Of a DNA stretch of 64,000 nt, positions 1 to 8,214 are shown piece by piece. Below the pieces are notes generated by a model. It was not told the DNA's origin. It did no database searches and saw only the letters and a list, made by a program, of their open reading frames with translations. Location: the NCBI RefSeq assembly GCF_030546805.1, contig NZ_JAUOPC010000019.1, positions 1 through 64,000 on the forward strand, read 5' to 3'. Origin of the DNA: Cyclobacterium sp. 1_MG-2023. GTDB taxonomy: Bacteria > Bacteroidota > Bacteroidia > Cytophagales > Cyclobacteriaceae. Numbering within the stretch: position 1 is the first letter of the stretch; every line of letters begins with the position of its first letter. The position numbers were made by a program, and so were the translations under genes.

Positions 1-605
1 CAGGTTTTTCTACTTCCAAATAAGTTTTAATTCCTCTTGAAAGAAGGCCACAGAGAGGGACATACCGGTCTTTTCGGCCTTTTCCTTCCCGGACATGTAG
101 CATTTTCCGGTCAAGATCGATATCCGTTATCTTGAGCTTGCAACATTCAAAGTTGCGTAGTCCACAGCCATAAAGTAAAGCGAGGATAAGGCGATGTTTG
201 AGTAGTTTTGGGGCTTTTAAAAGCTCCTTAACTTCCTGCTGACTAAGGACGACAGGAAGTTTTTTTGGTCGTTCAATTGAGGGCAGAATAACGCTGCTTT
301 CTTTCCTGTCAAAGATTCGAAAAAGGTAGCGGAGTCCGTAAACGGTGTGTTTAAAGAAACTGTCGGAGGGAGTATGGTGCTTACGCTTAAGGAAATGGAG
401 GTAATCCTGTATGACTTCGTCATCAAGTTTAAGCAGATCAGAGTTGAGATGCAGTCCCATATGGGACAAACATCGGGCGTAATTATTGAGAGTGCTCTGA
501 CTTTTCCCCGAAATGGTTATTGATCTACGGAGTCTTTTGAGTTGTAAATCAAAGCCTGGTACATTTTCACAGGCTTTTTCAATGATAGATTGCTTTTTTT
601 TTCAT
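1..605 (-). CDS. Tyrosine recombinase, IS91-associated type (partial, frameshifted start)
   Basis: Reading leftwards, about 200 residues of a phage-integrase-family recombinase are visible before the window edge. An N-terminal SAM-like core-binding domain leads into the catalytic domain, with the first catalytic Arg in GCGLRNFE (codon at 155-157) and the beta-hairpin Lys in GKGRKDRYVPL. The HxxR box and nucleophilic Tyr lie outside. Wording such as KACENVPGFDLQLKRLRR and KGRKDRYVPL matches integrases that sit beside IS91-type transposases in Bacteroidota; that partner would be left of the window. The only sensible ATG (603-605) is followed by nine A's, which puts it one base out of frame with the domain. 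An in-frame internal ATG near 460-462 would lose part of the core-binding domain. It is either a pseudogene, a slippage-expressed gene or a sequencing error. Confidence 0.75.
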
Positions 606-757
606 AGCTTAAAATGTTGAATATTAATGATAAGTCTAATGTAGGAAGAAACGGCAAAAACTGCCGGCTTCCTGCCTTAGCAGGATTCGTTCAACAACGT
701 ATATAGCTCATAGCTAGTAAGTTGCTTAATTCAAAGTTAAGGCATATTTGCAAGTCC

Positions 758-777
758 GCCAAATTTTTTAATTTGGC
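758..777. terminator. AT-rich perfect hairpin, terminator-like
   Basis: An 8-bp perfect stem (GCCAAATT / AATTTGGC) closes a TTTT loop. It lies between the leftward recombinase and the rightward kinase gene, so it ends no obvious transcript. It may be part of the mobile-element end. Confidence 0.3.
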
Positions 778-816
778 TTATTGAGAAAAAAGATAATAAG
801 AAAAATAAAAAAATTC

Positions 817-884
817 GGCTCGTGCTTCATCCGAAAATAATTTTATAATTTGCACGCTACGAGCCATATAAAGAGACGTTAGGT
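817..884 (+). repeat. Imperfect palindrome followed by a GTTRRRY heptamer (attC-like half)
   Basis: GGCTCGTGC (817-825) can pair with GCACG (852-856) and ACGAGCC (859-865), leaving a few unpaired bases. GTTAGGT at 878-884 then matches the GTTRRRY core of integron attC sites. The matching RYYYAAC core expected on the left is not visible, so this is at best a degenerate recombination site. It lies 39 bp before a cassette-sized gene. Confidence 0.3.
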
Positions 885-923
885 TCAAGCAGGAAGAAAA
901 AAAACCATAATAAGAAAAACTGA

Positions 924-1430
924 ATGAGTAGAATACATATTGTTTTTGGACCTCAAGGGGCAGGAAAATCAACATATTCAAAGAAATTAGCAGACGAAGT
1001 TAAAGGGATTCATTTAGGAATAGATAATTGGATGTGGAAATTGTATGGAGATGATCTTCCTAAATCAATGAATCTAAAATGGATTATGGAAAGAGTTGAA
1101 AGATGCGAAAAACTAATATGGGAATTATCAGAAGATATATCTAATCGAGGATGTGATGTGATACTTGATCTTGGATTTACTAAGCGAGAGAAAAGAAAAT
1201 TATTCCAGCAATTAGCCGAAGAAAACGGTAAAGAGATTCAATTACACTATGTGTCTGCAAAACACCCAATTAGACGAAAACGAGTTTTAGATAGAAACGT
1301 GAATAGAGGTGAAACTTTCTCATTCGAAGTAACACCAGGAATGTTTGATTTTATGGAAGGAGAATTTCATAAAGCAACAGAAAGCGAATTAATGAATGCC
1401 GTAATAATAGATACCAACCCTAAAGAATAA
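924..1430 (+). CDS. P-loop NTPase/kinase, AAA_33 (zeta-like) family
   Basis: The 168-residue cytosolic protein begins with a Walker A motif, GPQGAGKST at residues 9-17, followed by an acidic ID pair near residue 33 in the position used by small-molecule kinases of the zeta-toxin, chloramphenicol-phosphotransferase and AAA_33 group. An Arg-rich lid region (RRKRVLDRN, near 115-125) fits ATP binding. The substrate cannot be told. No antitoxin-like partner lies next to it. It stands alone between two palindromic spacers, has an AT-rich codon style and looks like an acquired cassette gene. The ATG at 924 is the first in frame and gives the normal distance to the P-loop. Confidence 0.7.
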   Translation: MSRIHIVFGPQGAGKSTYSKKLADEVKGIHLGIDNWMWKLYGDDLPKSMNLKWIMERVERCEKLIWELSEDISNRGCDVILDLGFTKREKRKLFQQLAEENGKEIQLHYVSAKHPIRRKRVLDRNVNRGETFSFEVTPGMFDFMEGEFHKATESELMNAVIIDTNPKE

Positions 1431-1439
1431 GAGCCAGCA

Positions 1440-1467
1440 CACAATAACTAAGCATTCTGACGGCTGG
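1440..1467 (+). repeat. 28-bp direct repeat, copy 1, after a stop codon
   Basis: This stretch starts 10 bp after the kinase stop codon and matches 1972-1999 at 25 of 28 positions; the shared core is AAGCATTCTGACGGCT. It is the left part of a folded region: GCATTC (1452-1457) pairs with GAATGC (1481-1486), with GGCTG/CAGCC inside. Confidence 0.6.
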
Positions 1468-1531
1468 AACAGCCTAGGCTGAATGCAGTCTGCAAGTGAA
1501 ACAAAACTCGAACTAAAATAAAATTATTGAC

Positions 1532-1960
1532 ATGAAAGCAAAATTGAACTTTAGGAAACCATTTTCGACATTGATATTGGCATTACTTTTTTTGGCCACG
1601 ACATCTGAGTTGTTTGCTCAAGAAAAAATAGCTGAAATAAAAGATTTTAAAGTTATTGTTGAGAAAACGGACAATGGAATAAAAATGAAAAGCAAAAAAG
1701 GTAGTGCTTGGATAGACTTGTCGTTTAGCCTAGATAATTATCGACCACAAGCAGTTGATGAATATGGCATGACTGAATTGAAAAATGTTTCTGTAAATAA
1801 GGACGAGAACCTTGCTGACTTTTTATTTACGATAACTAAAACGGAAAGCGGAATTGAACTCAAGGGAATGGAAGGAACAGCGTGGACCGAATTAAAATTT
1901 TCTCTTGCCAAGAACGAAAAACAGGCAATTGATCAATTCGGCATGACAAACCTGAACTAA
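1532..1960 (+). CDS. Secreted protein made of two tandem repeats, unknown function
   Basis: The 142-residue protein has a clear signal peptide: a basic N-terminus, hydrophobic residues 12-24, then a cleavage-like LFAQ near residue 30. The mature part is two copies of one unit with a spacing of exactly 58 residues: EKTDNGIKMK and TKTESGIELK, GSAWIDLSFSL at 57 and GTAWTELKFSL at 115, DEYGM and DQFGM. Each unit ends in GMT-L. I do not recognise a family. The repeated beta-rich pattern suggests two small beta domains in the periplasm or outside. It is flanked on both sides by the 28-bp repeat and has no obvious operon partner. Confidence 0.65.
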   Translation: MKAKLNFRKPFSTLILALLFLATTSELFAQEKIAEIKDFKVIVEKTDNGIKMKSKKGSAWIDLSFSLDNYRPQAVDEYGMTELKNVSVNKDENLADFLFTITKTESGIELKGMEGTAWTELKFSLAKNEKQAIDQFGMTNLN

Positions 1961-1971
1961 AAACGCCTATC

Positions 1972-1999
1972 CACAATATCCAAGCATTCTGACGGCTTG
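1972..1999 (+). repeat. 28-bp direct repeat, copy 2, after a stop codon
   Basis: This copy starts 11 bp after the stop of the duplicated secreted protein and differs from 1440-1467 at three positions. It runs into a hairpin (GCTTGCC / GGCAGGC, about 1995-2012) and a degenerate copy of the CCTTCGACARRCTCAGGG repeat at 2001-2016. Confidence 0.6.
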
Positions 2000-2141
2000 C
2001 CCTTCGGCAGGCTTAGTAACCGGGCTCAGAGCGTCGTTCTTGGGGCCTAGTCTTGGAGTTCACTTTAGTAATTGGGAAACAAGGGCTACCATATGAAATG
2101 GTTTCTTCTTTTGTTTTTTAGCGCTTGGCTAATCCTTAAAA

Positions 2142-3425
2142 ATGTCTACATTGATAAAAGCCACAGAACCATTGGAGCGAATCCCTTCTCTAGACTTTTT
2201 GAGAGGAATTGCAATTCTTGGCATCCTCTTTATTAACATAGAGAATTTCGCTTATCCTGACCCTTGGAGTCCATGGAAATATGGTTATGAAGGAGCTATT
2301 GATTATTCAACCCGATTTTGGGTATATTTTTTAACTCAAGGAAAGTTCTATACCATGTTTGCACTGCTTTTTGGAGTAGGTTTTTATATTTTCTTAGAAA
2401 GACTGGAAAAAAAACAATTAGGGCTAATGTCAATGGACATTTATGCAAAAAGATTATTGTGGCTTTTTGTCATTGGAATTGCCCACTCCTACCTTATTTG
2501 GAACGGAGATGTTCTTTATCATTATGCGATTTGTGGATTCCTATTGTTTCCTTTCAGGTCCATAAAAACCCCGAACCTTTTACTCATTTTAGCATTTCTA
2601 GCAGTACTGCAGCTAGCTAAATCTTATGATCAAACAATGAATCGGAAGGTCAGGCAAGAAAGCTATATAAAAGCACAAAGCCTACAGGAAGATCAGCGAT
2701 CAAGTGAGGACCATAAAAGCATTCAAATCTGGGAAAAACAAACGAAGAAAAAAGAACCGGACACTTCAACATACGTAGCTCCAAAAAAAACATATTGGAT
2801 AGGGCTGCAAGAAACCTATGAACATGCAAGTGCTCATAAAGGGCTTCTTTACTATCAAGGACTGCTATTCCCCTCTCTTATTATAATGATTTTAGGAATC
2901 GTCCTTTATCGGTCTGGAATATTCCATAATTATCAAAATTGGAAATATTATTGGATTGTCTCTTTTAGTATTCTCAGCGTAGGATTAATTATCAACTATC
3001 TTGGATTTTACCAGTGGACTTTTGAATATTTCGAACCCGTAACTGATATCTGGGAAGGCTTTCTTTTTACATTTCCAAAAGAAATTCTTGGAATAGGATA
3101 CGTCCTGATATTGAATGGAACCTTTCAGAAATTTTTAAAGTCAAAAAAATCCAACTTAATCTCTAAAGTGGGAAGAATGGCCCTAACCAACTACATCTTT
3201 CAAAACATAGTACTAGGGTTTATCTTTTACGGATACGGACTGGCATTATTTAACCAATTCTCTAGAATTGAGCTCTTATGGATTGTAGGAATAATTTGGA
3301 CTATTCAATTAACGCTAAGCTGGCTCTGGTTAAGAAAATTCCAACAAGGCCCATTAGAATGGTTGTGGAGAAAATTAACTTATCGTGGTCTTGATAAAGC
3401 CATTCCAATAAAAAACGGAAGATAA
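2142..3425 (+). CDS. DUF418 family (YeiB-like) polytopic membrane protein
   Basis: This 427-residue inner-membrane protein starts with the DUF418-typical SLDFLRGIAILGI (from residue 16) and has about eight hydrophobic segments. A charged, Lys/Glu/Gln-rich loop lies near residues 165-215. The C-terminal third, with LTNYIFQN and a W-rich end (GPLEWLWRKLTY), is the conserved DUF418 domain. The family is common in Bacteroidota and Enterobacteria; its role is not established, though a link to acyltransferase-3-type membrane folds has been proposed. It stands alone, with palindromic spacers on both sides. Confidence 0.8.
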   Translation: MSTLIKATEPLERIPSLDFLRGIAILGILFINIENFAYPDPWSPWKYGYEGAIDYSTRFWVYFLTQGKFYTMFALLFGVGFYIFLERLEKKQLGLMSMDIYAKRLLWLFVIGIAHSYLIWNGDVLYHYAICGFLLFPFRSIKTPNLLLILAFLAVLQLAKSYDQTMNRKVRQESYIKAQSLQEDQRSSEDHKSIQIWEKQTKKKEPDTSTYVAPKKTYWIGLQETYEHASAHKGLLYYQGLLFPSLIIMILGIVLYRSGIFHNYQNWKYYWIVSFSILSVGLIINYLGFYQWTFEYFEPVTDIWEGFLFTFPKEILGIGYVLILNGTFQKFLKSKKSNLISKVGRMALTNYIFQNIVLGFIFYGYGLALFNQFSRIELLWIVGIIWTIQLTLSWLWLRKFQQGPLEWLWRKLTYRGLDKAIPIKNGR

Positions 3426-3826
3426 TTGATAGGTATTCTGAAGGCTGGACCTTTGACAAGTTCAGGGACTGAGCTTTGGGACCGGGCTTGGAGGCATGCT
3501 TAGGAATCAGTCAAGAGACCAGACTAAGAGGTCACCCTGAAATAGACTTTTAACGGGTTGCATAACCACTTCAGGTTCAACCCGGCGTTGCTATATCTTA
3601 GCCTTTAGCCGATATTATTCCACCTCATTTATTGCCAAGTAGGAATTGCCCGCTCAAGCGAGTGGGAAAACGCCTGTTTTTTTTAAGGCAATGAAAAAAT
3701 CACCCCACCAGTTGGTAGCCAGGTATTTGATTAAGCGGTTCTAGTCCTTATATTGTCTTCTTCAAACATTAGATCATCTATTGTTAGCTATACTTAAAGG
3801 CAATCTAAAGAAAAAGGAGGACCAAA
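3426..3826. other. Repeat-bearing spacer upstream of the cyclase gene
   Basis: Immediately after the DUF418 stop comes a degenerate relative of the downstream repeats (TATTCTGAAGGCTGG at 3433-3447), then CCTTTGACAAGTTCAGGG at 3450-3467. A further imperfect hairpin, CCCGCTC/GAGTGGG, lies near 3648-3665. No coding signal is seen. Confidence 0.5.
3814..3820 (+). promoter_or_regulatory. Strong Shine-Dalgarno sequence
   Basis: AAGGAGG sits six bases before the cyclase ATG. Perfect SD sites are uncommon in Bacteroidota, where most genes in this window have none, so it fixes the start and hints at unusual translation or foreign origin. Confidence 0.7.
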
Positions 3827-5053
3827 ATGTCGAATGATGATAAAAACGAATCCGGATTCTTTCAAAAATTGATTGATATTGGCGCTAATAAAAATTTTTC
3901 TATAACTGAAATTAGGTATCTACGCGTAACGAATATAGCCTCTATTCTAGGCGCCTTATATAATGCAATTTGGATGCTCCTTTCAATTATTCTCACGGAC
4001 TCCCCAATAATTTACGGAAGCAATGCACTCTTGGGATTGATGTTTCTAATGGTGCTCATTTTTAACAATAAAGGTTGGCGGGTATTGGCAACTACATGGC
4101 TTATTATTGCGGCGTATATTTCCGTTCTCCTATTTCTTTATTTACTGGGATATACCTCAGGCGTGGCCTTCATTAGTTTCTTAATCATTATCCTTCCTTA
4201 CATGACTTTCCCCCGAAAGGCAAGGAAAATAGCACATGGTTTTGGTATACTGGCTTGCTTAACCTTGGTTGTAACTGTCATTCTTCAATCAAATATTACT
4301 GCGCAATATGATGAAGTAGATCCCTATTTATTACAAGTAGTTAATATTAGTATAACCGGATTCATTTGCCTCGCCATTATATGGAGTATGTCTGTTTTAA
4401 TTGATAGTTCGGAGGAATCCTTAATGGCTGAACAGAAAAAATCAGACAATCTCCTACATAACATTCTTCCGGTCAAAGTTGCGAAAGATCTAAAAGAAAC
4501 CGGTAAAACAATACCCCAAAGGCACCAAAAGGTGACTATATTATTTACTGATTTCAAAGGTTTTACGGAGTTAGTTTCATCCATTTCAGAGATCACTTTG
4601 GTCAATGAATTGAATGATATTTTTGGACGGTTCGATGAAATCGTTGAGGAGGCAGGAGTTGAAAAAATTGAAACCATAGGTGATGCCTATGTGGCTGCAT
4701 GCGGGCTTGGTGAAGGAATAACGGAGCATGCCAAGAACTGCATTTCAGCCGCCCAACAGATGATTTACTACCTTGATGAAAGAAATTTGACCCATGAAAT
4801 AAAGTGGAGGATGAGAGTTGGTATACATTCCGGACCAATTGTGGCCGGAGTCGTAGGAAGGAAAAAATTCAGATATGACCTTTTCGGAGACACTATTAAT
4901 ACAGCAAGTAGAATGGAGTCATCCGGAGAACCTGGCAAAATAAATATTTCAGCACCAACCTATCAGCTTGTCAAAAATGACATTGAATGTGAATACAGAG
5001 GGGAAATTTATGCCAAAGGAAAAGGGGAAGTGGACATGTACTTTGTTAAATAA
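3827..5053 (+). CDS. Class III adenylate/guanylate cyclase with membrane anchor
   Basis: The 408-residue protein has an N-terminal module of about six transmembrane helices (residues 35-195), then a short coiled linker (DNLLHNILP), then a class III catalytic domain (230-408). The domain makes a cyclic nucleotide from a nucleoside triphosphate as a dimer. Metal-binding Asp residues are D242 (LFTDFKGF) and D286 (ETIGDAY). The transition-state pair N358/R362 is present in NTASR, and a phosphate-binding K398 lies in AKGKG. The substrate-selecting positions are mixed: E282 is as in guanylate cyclases, while D351 (RYDLFGDT) is as in adenylate cyclases. No cyclic-nucleotide effector is adjacent; two Crp/Fnr-type genes occur elsewhere in the window. 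Confidence 0.9.
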   Translation: MSNDDKNESGFFQKLIDIGANKNFSITEIRYLRVTNIASILGALYNAIWMLLSIILTDSPIIYGSNALLGLMFLMVLIFNNKGWRVLATTWLIIAAYISVLLFLYLLGYTSGVAFISFLIIILPYMTFPRKARKIAHGFGILACLTLVVTVILQSNITAQYDEVDPYLLQVVNISITGFICLAIIWSMSVLIDSSEESLMAEQKKSDNLLHNILPVKVAKDLKETGKTIPQRHQKVTILFTDFKGFTELVSSISEITLVNELNDIFGRFDEIVEEAGVEKIETIGDAYVAACGLGEGITEHAKNCISAAQQMIYYLDERNLTHEIKWRMRVGIHSGPIVAGVVGRKKFRYDLFGDTINTASRMESSGEPGKINISAPTYQLVKNDIECEYRGEIYAKGKGEVDMYFVK

Positions 5054-5373
5054 CCTATTGGCAATAAGCGCCCTTGGTTGGCAAAAATTAATAAGCCAAG
5101 ATTGTGCCGGCTGTAATGTTAAATTGTCCTTATGAAAAGGTACAATATACACATCGCTTTTGGACGATCAATAAATTGTATTTATGGGTACGTTTGGCAG
5201 TTTTTCCGAGGTTAGATTCAATCCCAATGATCCGGTCCTACCGAAAACAGTCGAAATTAAACCCTTTGTTACTACCACCAACCAATAGCATTTACTAGTA
5301 AAGGGAAGCTATATTTAAAACCTTAGTAATTGTAATAAAATTTAATCTGACAGGTCCTATTAAATTAAATCAT
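5054..5373. other. Spacer without recognised genes
   Basis: A short frame at 5104-5298 lacks recognisable features. No hairpin or promoter stands out clearly. The lipoprotein gene that follows starts at an ATG preceded by AT-rich sequence without an SD site. Confidence 0.4.
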
Positions 5374-5967
5374 ATGAAAAATCTATTCTTACTAATACTT
5401 GCAATAGGCATACTTACCGCCTGTGAGGACTCCACTAAATACGGCATCACCAATCAACCTTCGCTAGCTGATTATCAGGTGGGTGAGAAATGGGTCTGGA
5501 AATACAAAGGTGTGACTACGGAGGGAGAAGTACGCTCGGATGGAAAAGATACGCGAGAAATAGTCAGTATTGACGGAGTATTAGGAATGACAATCGGTAA
5601 TGACACCATTCCTGTATCCGAAATCGTTAAACCGGAAGAAAGCGAAACACCTAAGTATGCTTGGCCCCTGGAAGTGGGTAAAAAGTGGAAATATGAAAAC
5701 AATTGGACAAGTCAAGATGGAACAACGGGAAACCAAAGTCAAGTGGCTGAGATACTGTCCTACCGAGAAGAAACAGTAGAAGCCGGAACTTTCATGGCTT
5801 ACACAATTAAATACACTGGTAAAACCACGAACTCCAGAGGGTATAGTGCCAATGAAGAAGAGATTTGGCTGTATGCTCCCGAAGTTAAAACATTCATTAA
5901 ACTGACTCAAAATCAAGGTGATTTTTTGTATATAGAGGAACTAATTGAATACACAAAACCTGAATAA
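5374..5967 (+). CDS. Lipoprotein, unknown function
   Basis: This is a 197-residue predicted lipoprotein. The signal peptide ends in a lipobox, LTAC (Cys at residue 17), followed by acidic residues that in Bacteroidota often favour export to the outer membrane or surface. The mature part is rich in short beta-forming stretches, with Trp-Lys patterns such as VGEKWVWKYKG and VGKKWKYENN that look like two related beta units around residues 35-120. Related patterns occur in DUF3108-like and other uncharacterised lipoproteins, but I cannot name a family. It stands alone on the plus strand between repeat-bearing spacers. Confidence 0.65.
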   Translation: MKNLFLLILAIGILTACEDSTKYGITNQPSLADYQVGEKWVWKYKGVTTEGEVRSDGKDTREIVSIDGVLGMTIGNDTIPVSEIVKPEESETPKYAWPLEVGKKWKYENNWTSQDGTTGNQSQVAEILSYREETVEAGTFMAYTIKYTGKTTNSRGYSANEEEIWLYAPEVKTFIKLTQNQGDFLYIEELIEYTKPE

Positions 5968-6043
5968 ATTAAACCATTTTTTAAGCACTAATAAAAACAA
6001 AGCACCAAAACAAAGCCTGCTAATCGCCGGACCCCATTGACAC

Positions 6044-6061
6044 CCTTCGACAGACTCAGGG
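6044..6061 (+). repeat. CCTTCGACARRCTCAGGG-type dispersed repeat
   Basis: CCTTCGACAGACTCAGGG matches the family also seen at 2001-2016, 3450-3467 and, inverted, at 61006-61023. The spacer also has a copy of the AGCAGGATTCG phrase at about 6159, as upstream of the first accessory gene. Confidence 0.55.
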
Positions 6062-6216
6062 ATCGGCAACTTGGCCTAGGATCCACTATCAATCCTTATA
6101 AATAGATTGAATATGGTTTTTCATCTTTTGATTTCTTTTATTAATATCGGCTGGCGTAGCAGGATTCGCTCAAAGACAATAAGTAACAAATAAACCAAAA
6201 TAGACTTTAAAAAATT

Positions 6217-7701
6217 ATGGAAGTAATTAAAAAGACAATCCTTTTCTCATTCTGGTTGGTGTTAGGGCTCAATTCGGTAAAAGCGCAGAGCGATATTTAC
6301 GGGGAAGCCAGATTGATAAATAAGCAAGCTGAAGGGTACAGAGGAATTTGGTATTATATCAATACTGCCGGACAGGCAGGAAAGGTCACCAACCAGTACA
6401 AATATAAATATAGCGGAGGGCTGGGGACCTATGGTGCTACGCAATACCCTTTCTCAGTTTATGCGGAAGAGGTGGACAAAACCTTTTTCTGTTATGGTGG
6501 AACCGACCAAAATGGGAAAACCCTGCTGCACATGGTCTCCTATTTTGATCACAAGACTGGCCAGGTGCCTCGTCCCACCATCGTTCTCGACAAAGCCACC
6601 GAGGATGCCCATGACAACCCCGTGCTTCAAGTGGACAAAGAGGGTTATATATGGATTTTTTCGACTGCCCACGGAGTCGAAAGACCTGCTTTTATCCATA
6701 GGAGTGTAAAACCTTACGACATTTCTGAATTCGAATTGATGCCGGCAACGAAAACCGTGGATGGCAAAAAAGTGCCATTAAATAACTTTTCTTACATGCA
6801 AATTTACTATTCCGATACAGATGGTTTTATTGGTCTTTTCACCCATTATGAACAAATTGGCGGTCGTGTCATTTCCTGGATGAGGAGTGAGGACGGAATA
6901 AATTGGTCTGAATGGAAAGACTTGTCCTTACTGGGCGATGGCCACTACCAAACAAGCGCAAATCAAAGAAAGCGAATCGGTACTACCTTTATGTATCACC
7001 CCAACAGAAAGGCAAGGGGTGGCCTGGACTTCCGAACCAACCTTTATTATCTTCAGTCGGATGATTTTGGAAAAACCTGGAATACGGTTGATGGGGCAAC
7101 AATAGATTTGCCACTGAGGGAGATAGCTAATCCGGCAATGATATACGATTACGACGCTGAAGACCGCAATGTTTATATTGACGATTTAAATTTCGACAAG
7201 GAAGGAAGACCAATAATTTTATACAAAACAAGTAATGGACCCCTGCCGGGACCGGTTCACGGACCGCGAATGTGGCATACTGCCTGGTGGAATGGGAGCA
7301 GCTGGGAAATCCAATATTTCACACCCGCAGGAAACAACTATGACAGCGGTTCCATCTATGTCCAAGAGGATGGAAGTTGGAAAGTAATCGCCCCAACTGC
7401 AATGGGTCCACAAGATTACAACACCGGTGGAGAAATGGAAATGTGGGAGAGCAAAGACCATGGAAAAACCTGGACAAAACTGAAAATGTTGACCTGGAAT
7501 AGCAAGTACAACCATAGTTATGCCCGGCGCCCTATCAATGTGCATCCCGACTTTTACGCTTTCTGGGCAGACGGCCACGGGCGTGAACCTTCAGAATCAA
7601 GATTATACTTCTGTGATAAAGAGGGTAACGTTTACCGACTTCCTCAACAAATGAAGGGTGATTTTGCAAAACCCGAGTTGTATACATTTAAAATGAAATA
7701 A
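6217..7701 (+). CDS. BNR_4 family secreted beta-propeller protein
   Basis: The 494-residue protein has a signal peptide (hydrophobic core about residues 8-20, then VKAQS). The mature part reads as the BNR_4 family. The N-terminal RGIWYYI is followed by sialidase-like Asp-box units, and the conserved DAHDNPVLQVDKEGYIWIFSTAHG-type block lies near residues 130-155 (EDAHDNPVLQVDKEGYIW). Repeated TSxDxGKTW-like turns (DDFGKTW, KDHGKTW) mark the propeller blades. BNR_4 proteins include ulvan and rhamnogalacturonan-type polysaccharide lyases (PL24/PL25-like folds) and uncharacterised members, so a role in algal or plant polysaccharide use is plausible but not shown. No SusCD pair is nearby. Confidence 0.8.
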   Translation: MEVIKKTILFSFWLVLGLNSVKAQSDIYGEARLINKQAEGYRGIWYYINTAGQAGKVTNQYKYKYSGGLGTYGATQYPFSVYAEEVDKTFFCYGGTDQNGKTLLHMVSYFDHKTGQVPRPTIVLDKATEDAHDNPVLQVDKEGYIWIFSTAHGVERPAFIHRSVKPYDISEFELMPATKTVDGKKVPLNNFSYMQIYYSDTDGFIGLFTHYEQIGGRVISWMRSEDGINWSEWKDLSLLGDGHYQTSANQRKRIGTTFMYHPNRKARGGLDFRTNLYYLQSDDFGKTWNTVDGATIDLPLREIANPAMIYDYDAEDRNVYIDDLNFDKEGRPIILYKTSNGPLPGPVHGPRMWHTAWWNGSSWEIQYFTPAGNNYDSGSIYVQEDGSWKVIAPTAMGPQDYNTGGEMEMWESKDHGKTWTKLKMLTWNSKYNHSYARRPINVHPDFYAFWADGHGREPSESRLYFCDKEGNVYRLPQQMKGDFAKPELYTFKMK

Positions 7702-8214
7702 ATGCTGCACAGTCCCTTTGGCACCCCGCTACCAGTTGACACAAATAAATACCCTAACCTATTTGAATTCGTTGAATTTGAAGTCAGGAAAGAGGGTTAT
7801 TTGAATGGGTAAACTTAAAATAGGGACAAGTATGCTCCGACCTATCTTATCTCAGAAGCCAAAATTTAACTTATGCTTTTTATTTAAGGGATCTACATGC
7901 TCGGGAATATGTGGAAGCTTGAAAATAAATATTCAAAGACCTGAAAGTCATATTTCATAATGCACCTTCCCTTATCAAAACTGGACAGGAAGAACGAGCC
8001 AACATCATTAAGCACTTTTAGGCGTAATTGGCTTTAGGTCTACTGTTTTTAGTAAAATGCTTAGGCCAACTGGTCTAAATTTAGGTGGTAAAATTAAGAT
8101 TGGTTTCACTTTTACCATTATTGAATTCACTTTGATAATAACAATACTACAAAGCCACTTCATCTTTGCAGTAACAATTGATCAAAAACATTATCAAAGC
8201 ATTAAAAAAATATA
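7702..8214. other. Long spacer, nothing recognised
   Basis: About 510 bp with frequent stops in all frames that I checked. No repeat, promoter box or remnant could be identified with confidence. It separates two secreted-protein genes read in the same direction. Confidence 0.4.

Larger units (their letters stand above)
606..923. other. Spacer between the recombinase and the first accessory gene
   Basis: No gene is seen here. The stretch probably holds the outer end of the mobile element whose recombinase reads leftwards. It is AT-rich and carries two hairpins, listed separately, and a short phrase around 681-696 (AGCAGGATTCGTTCAA) that recurs with one change near 6159-6174 upstream of another gene. 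Confidence 0.5.

Noticed and set aside
3562-3600. GGTTCAACCC-like string that resembles a tRNA T-arm
   Set aside because: No acceptor or anticodon arm could be folded around it; no tRNA was found in the window.
5104-5298. 64-codon open frame between the cyclase and the lipoprotein genes
   Set aside because: No start context, signal, motif or protein-like composition; it reads like translated spacer.
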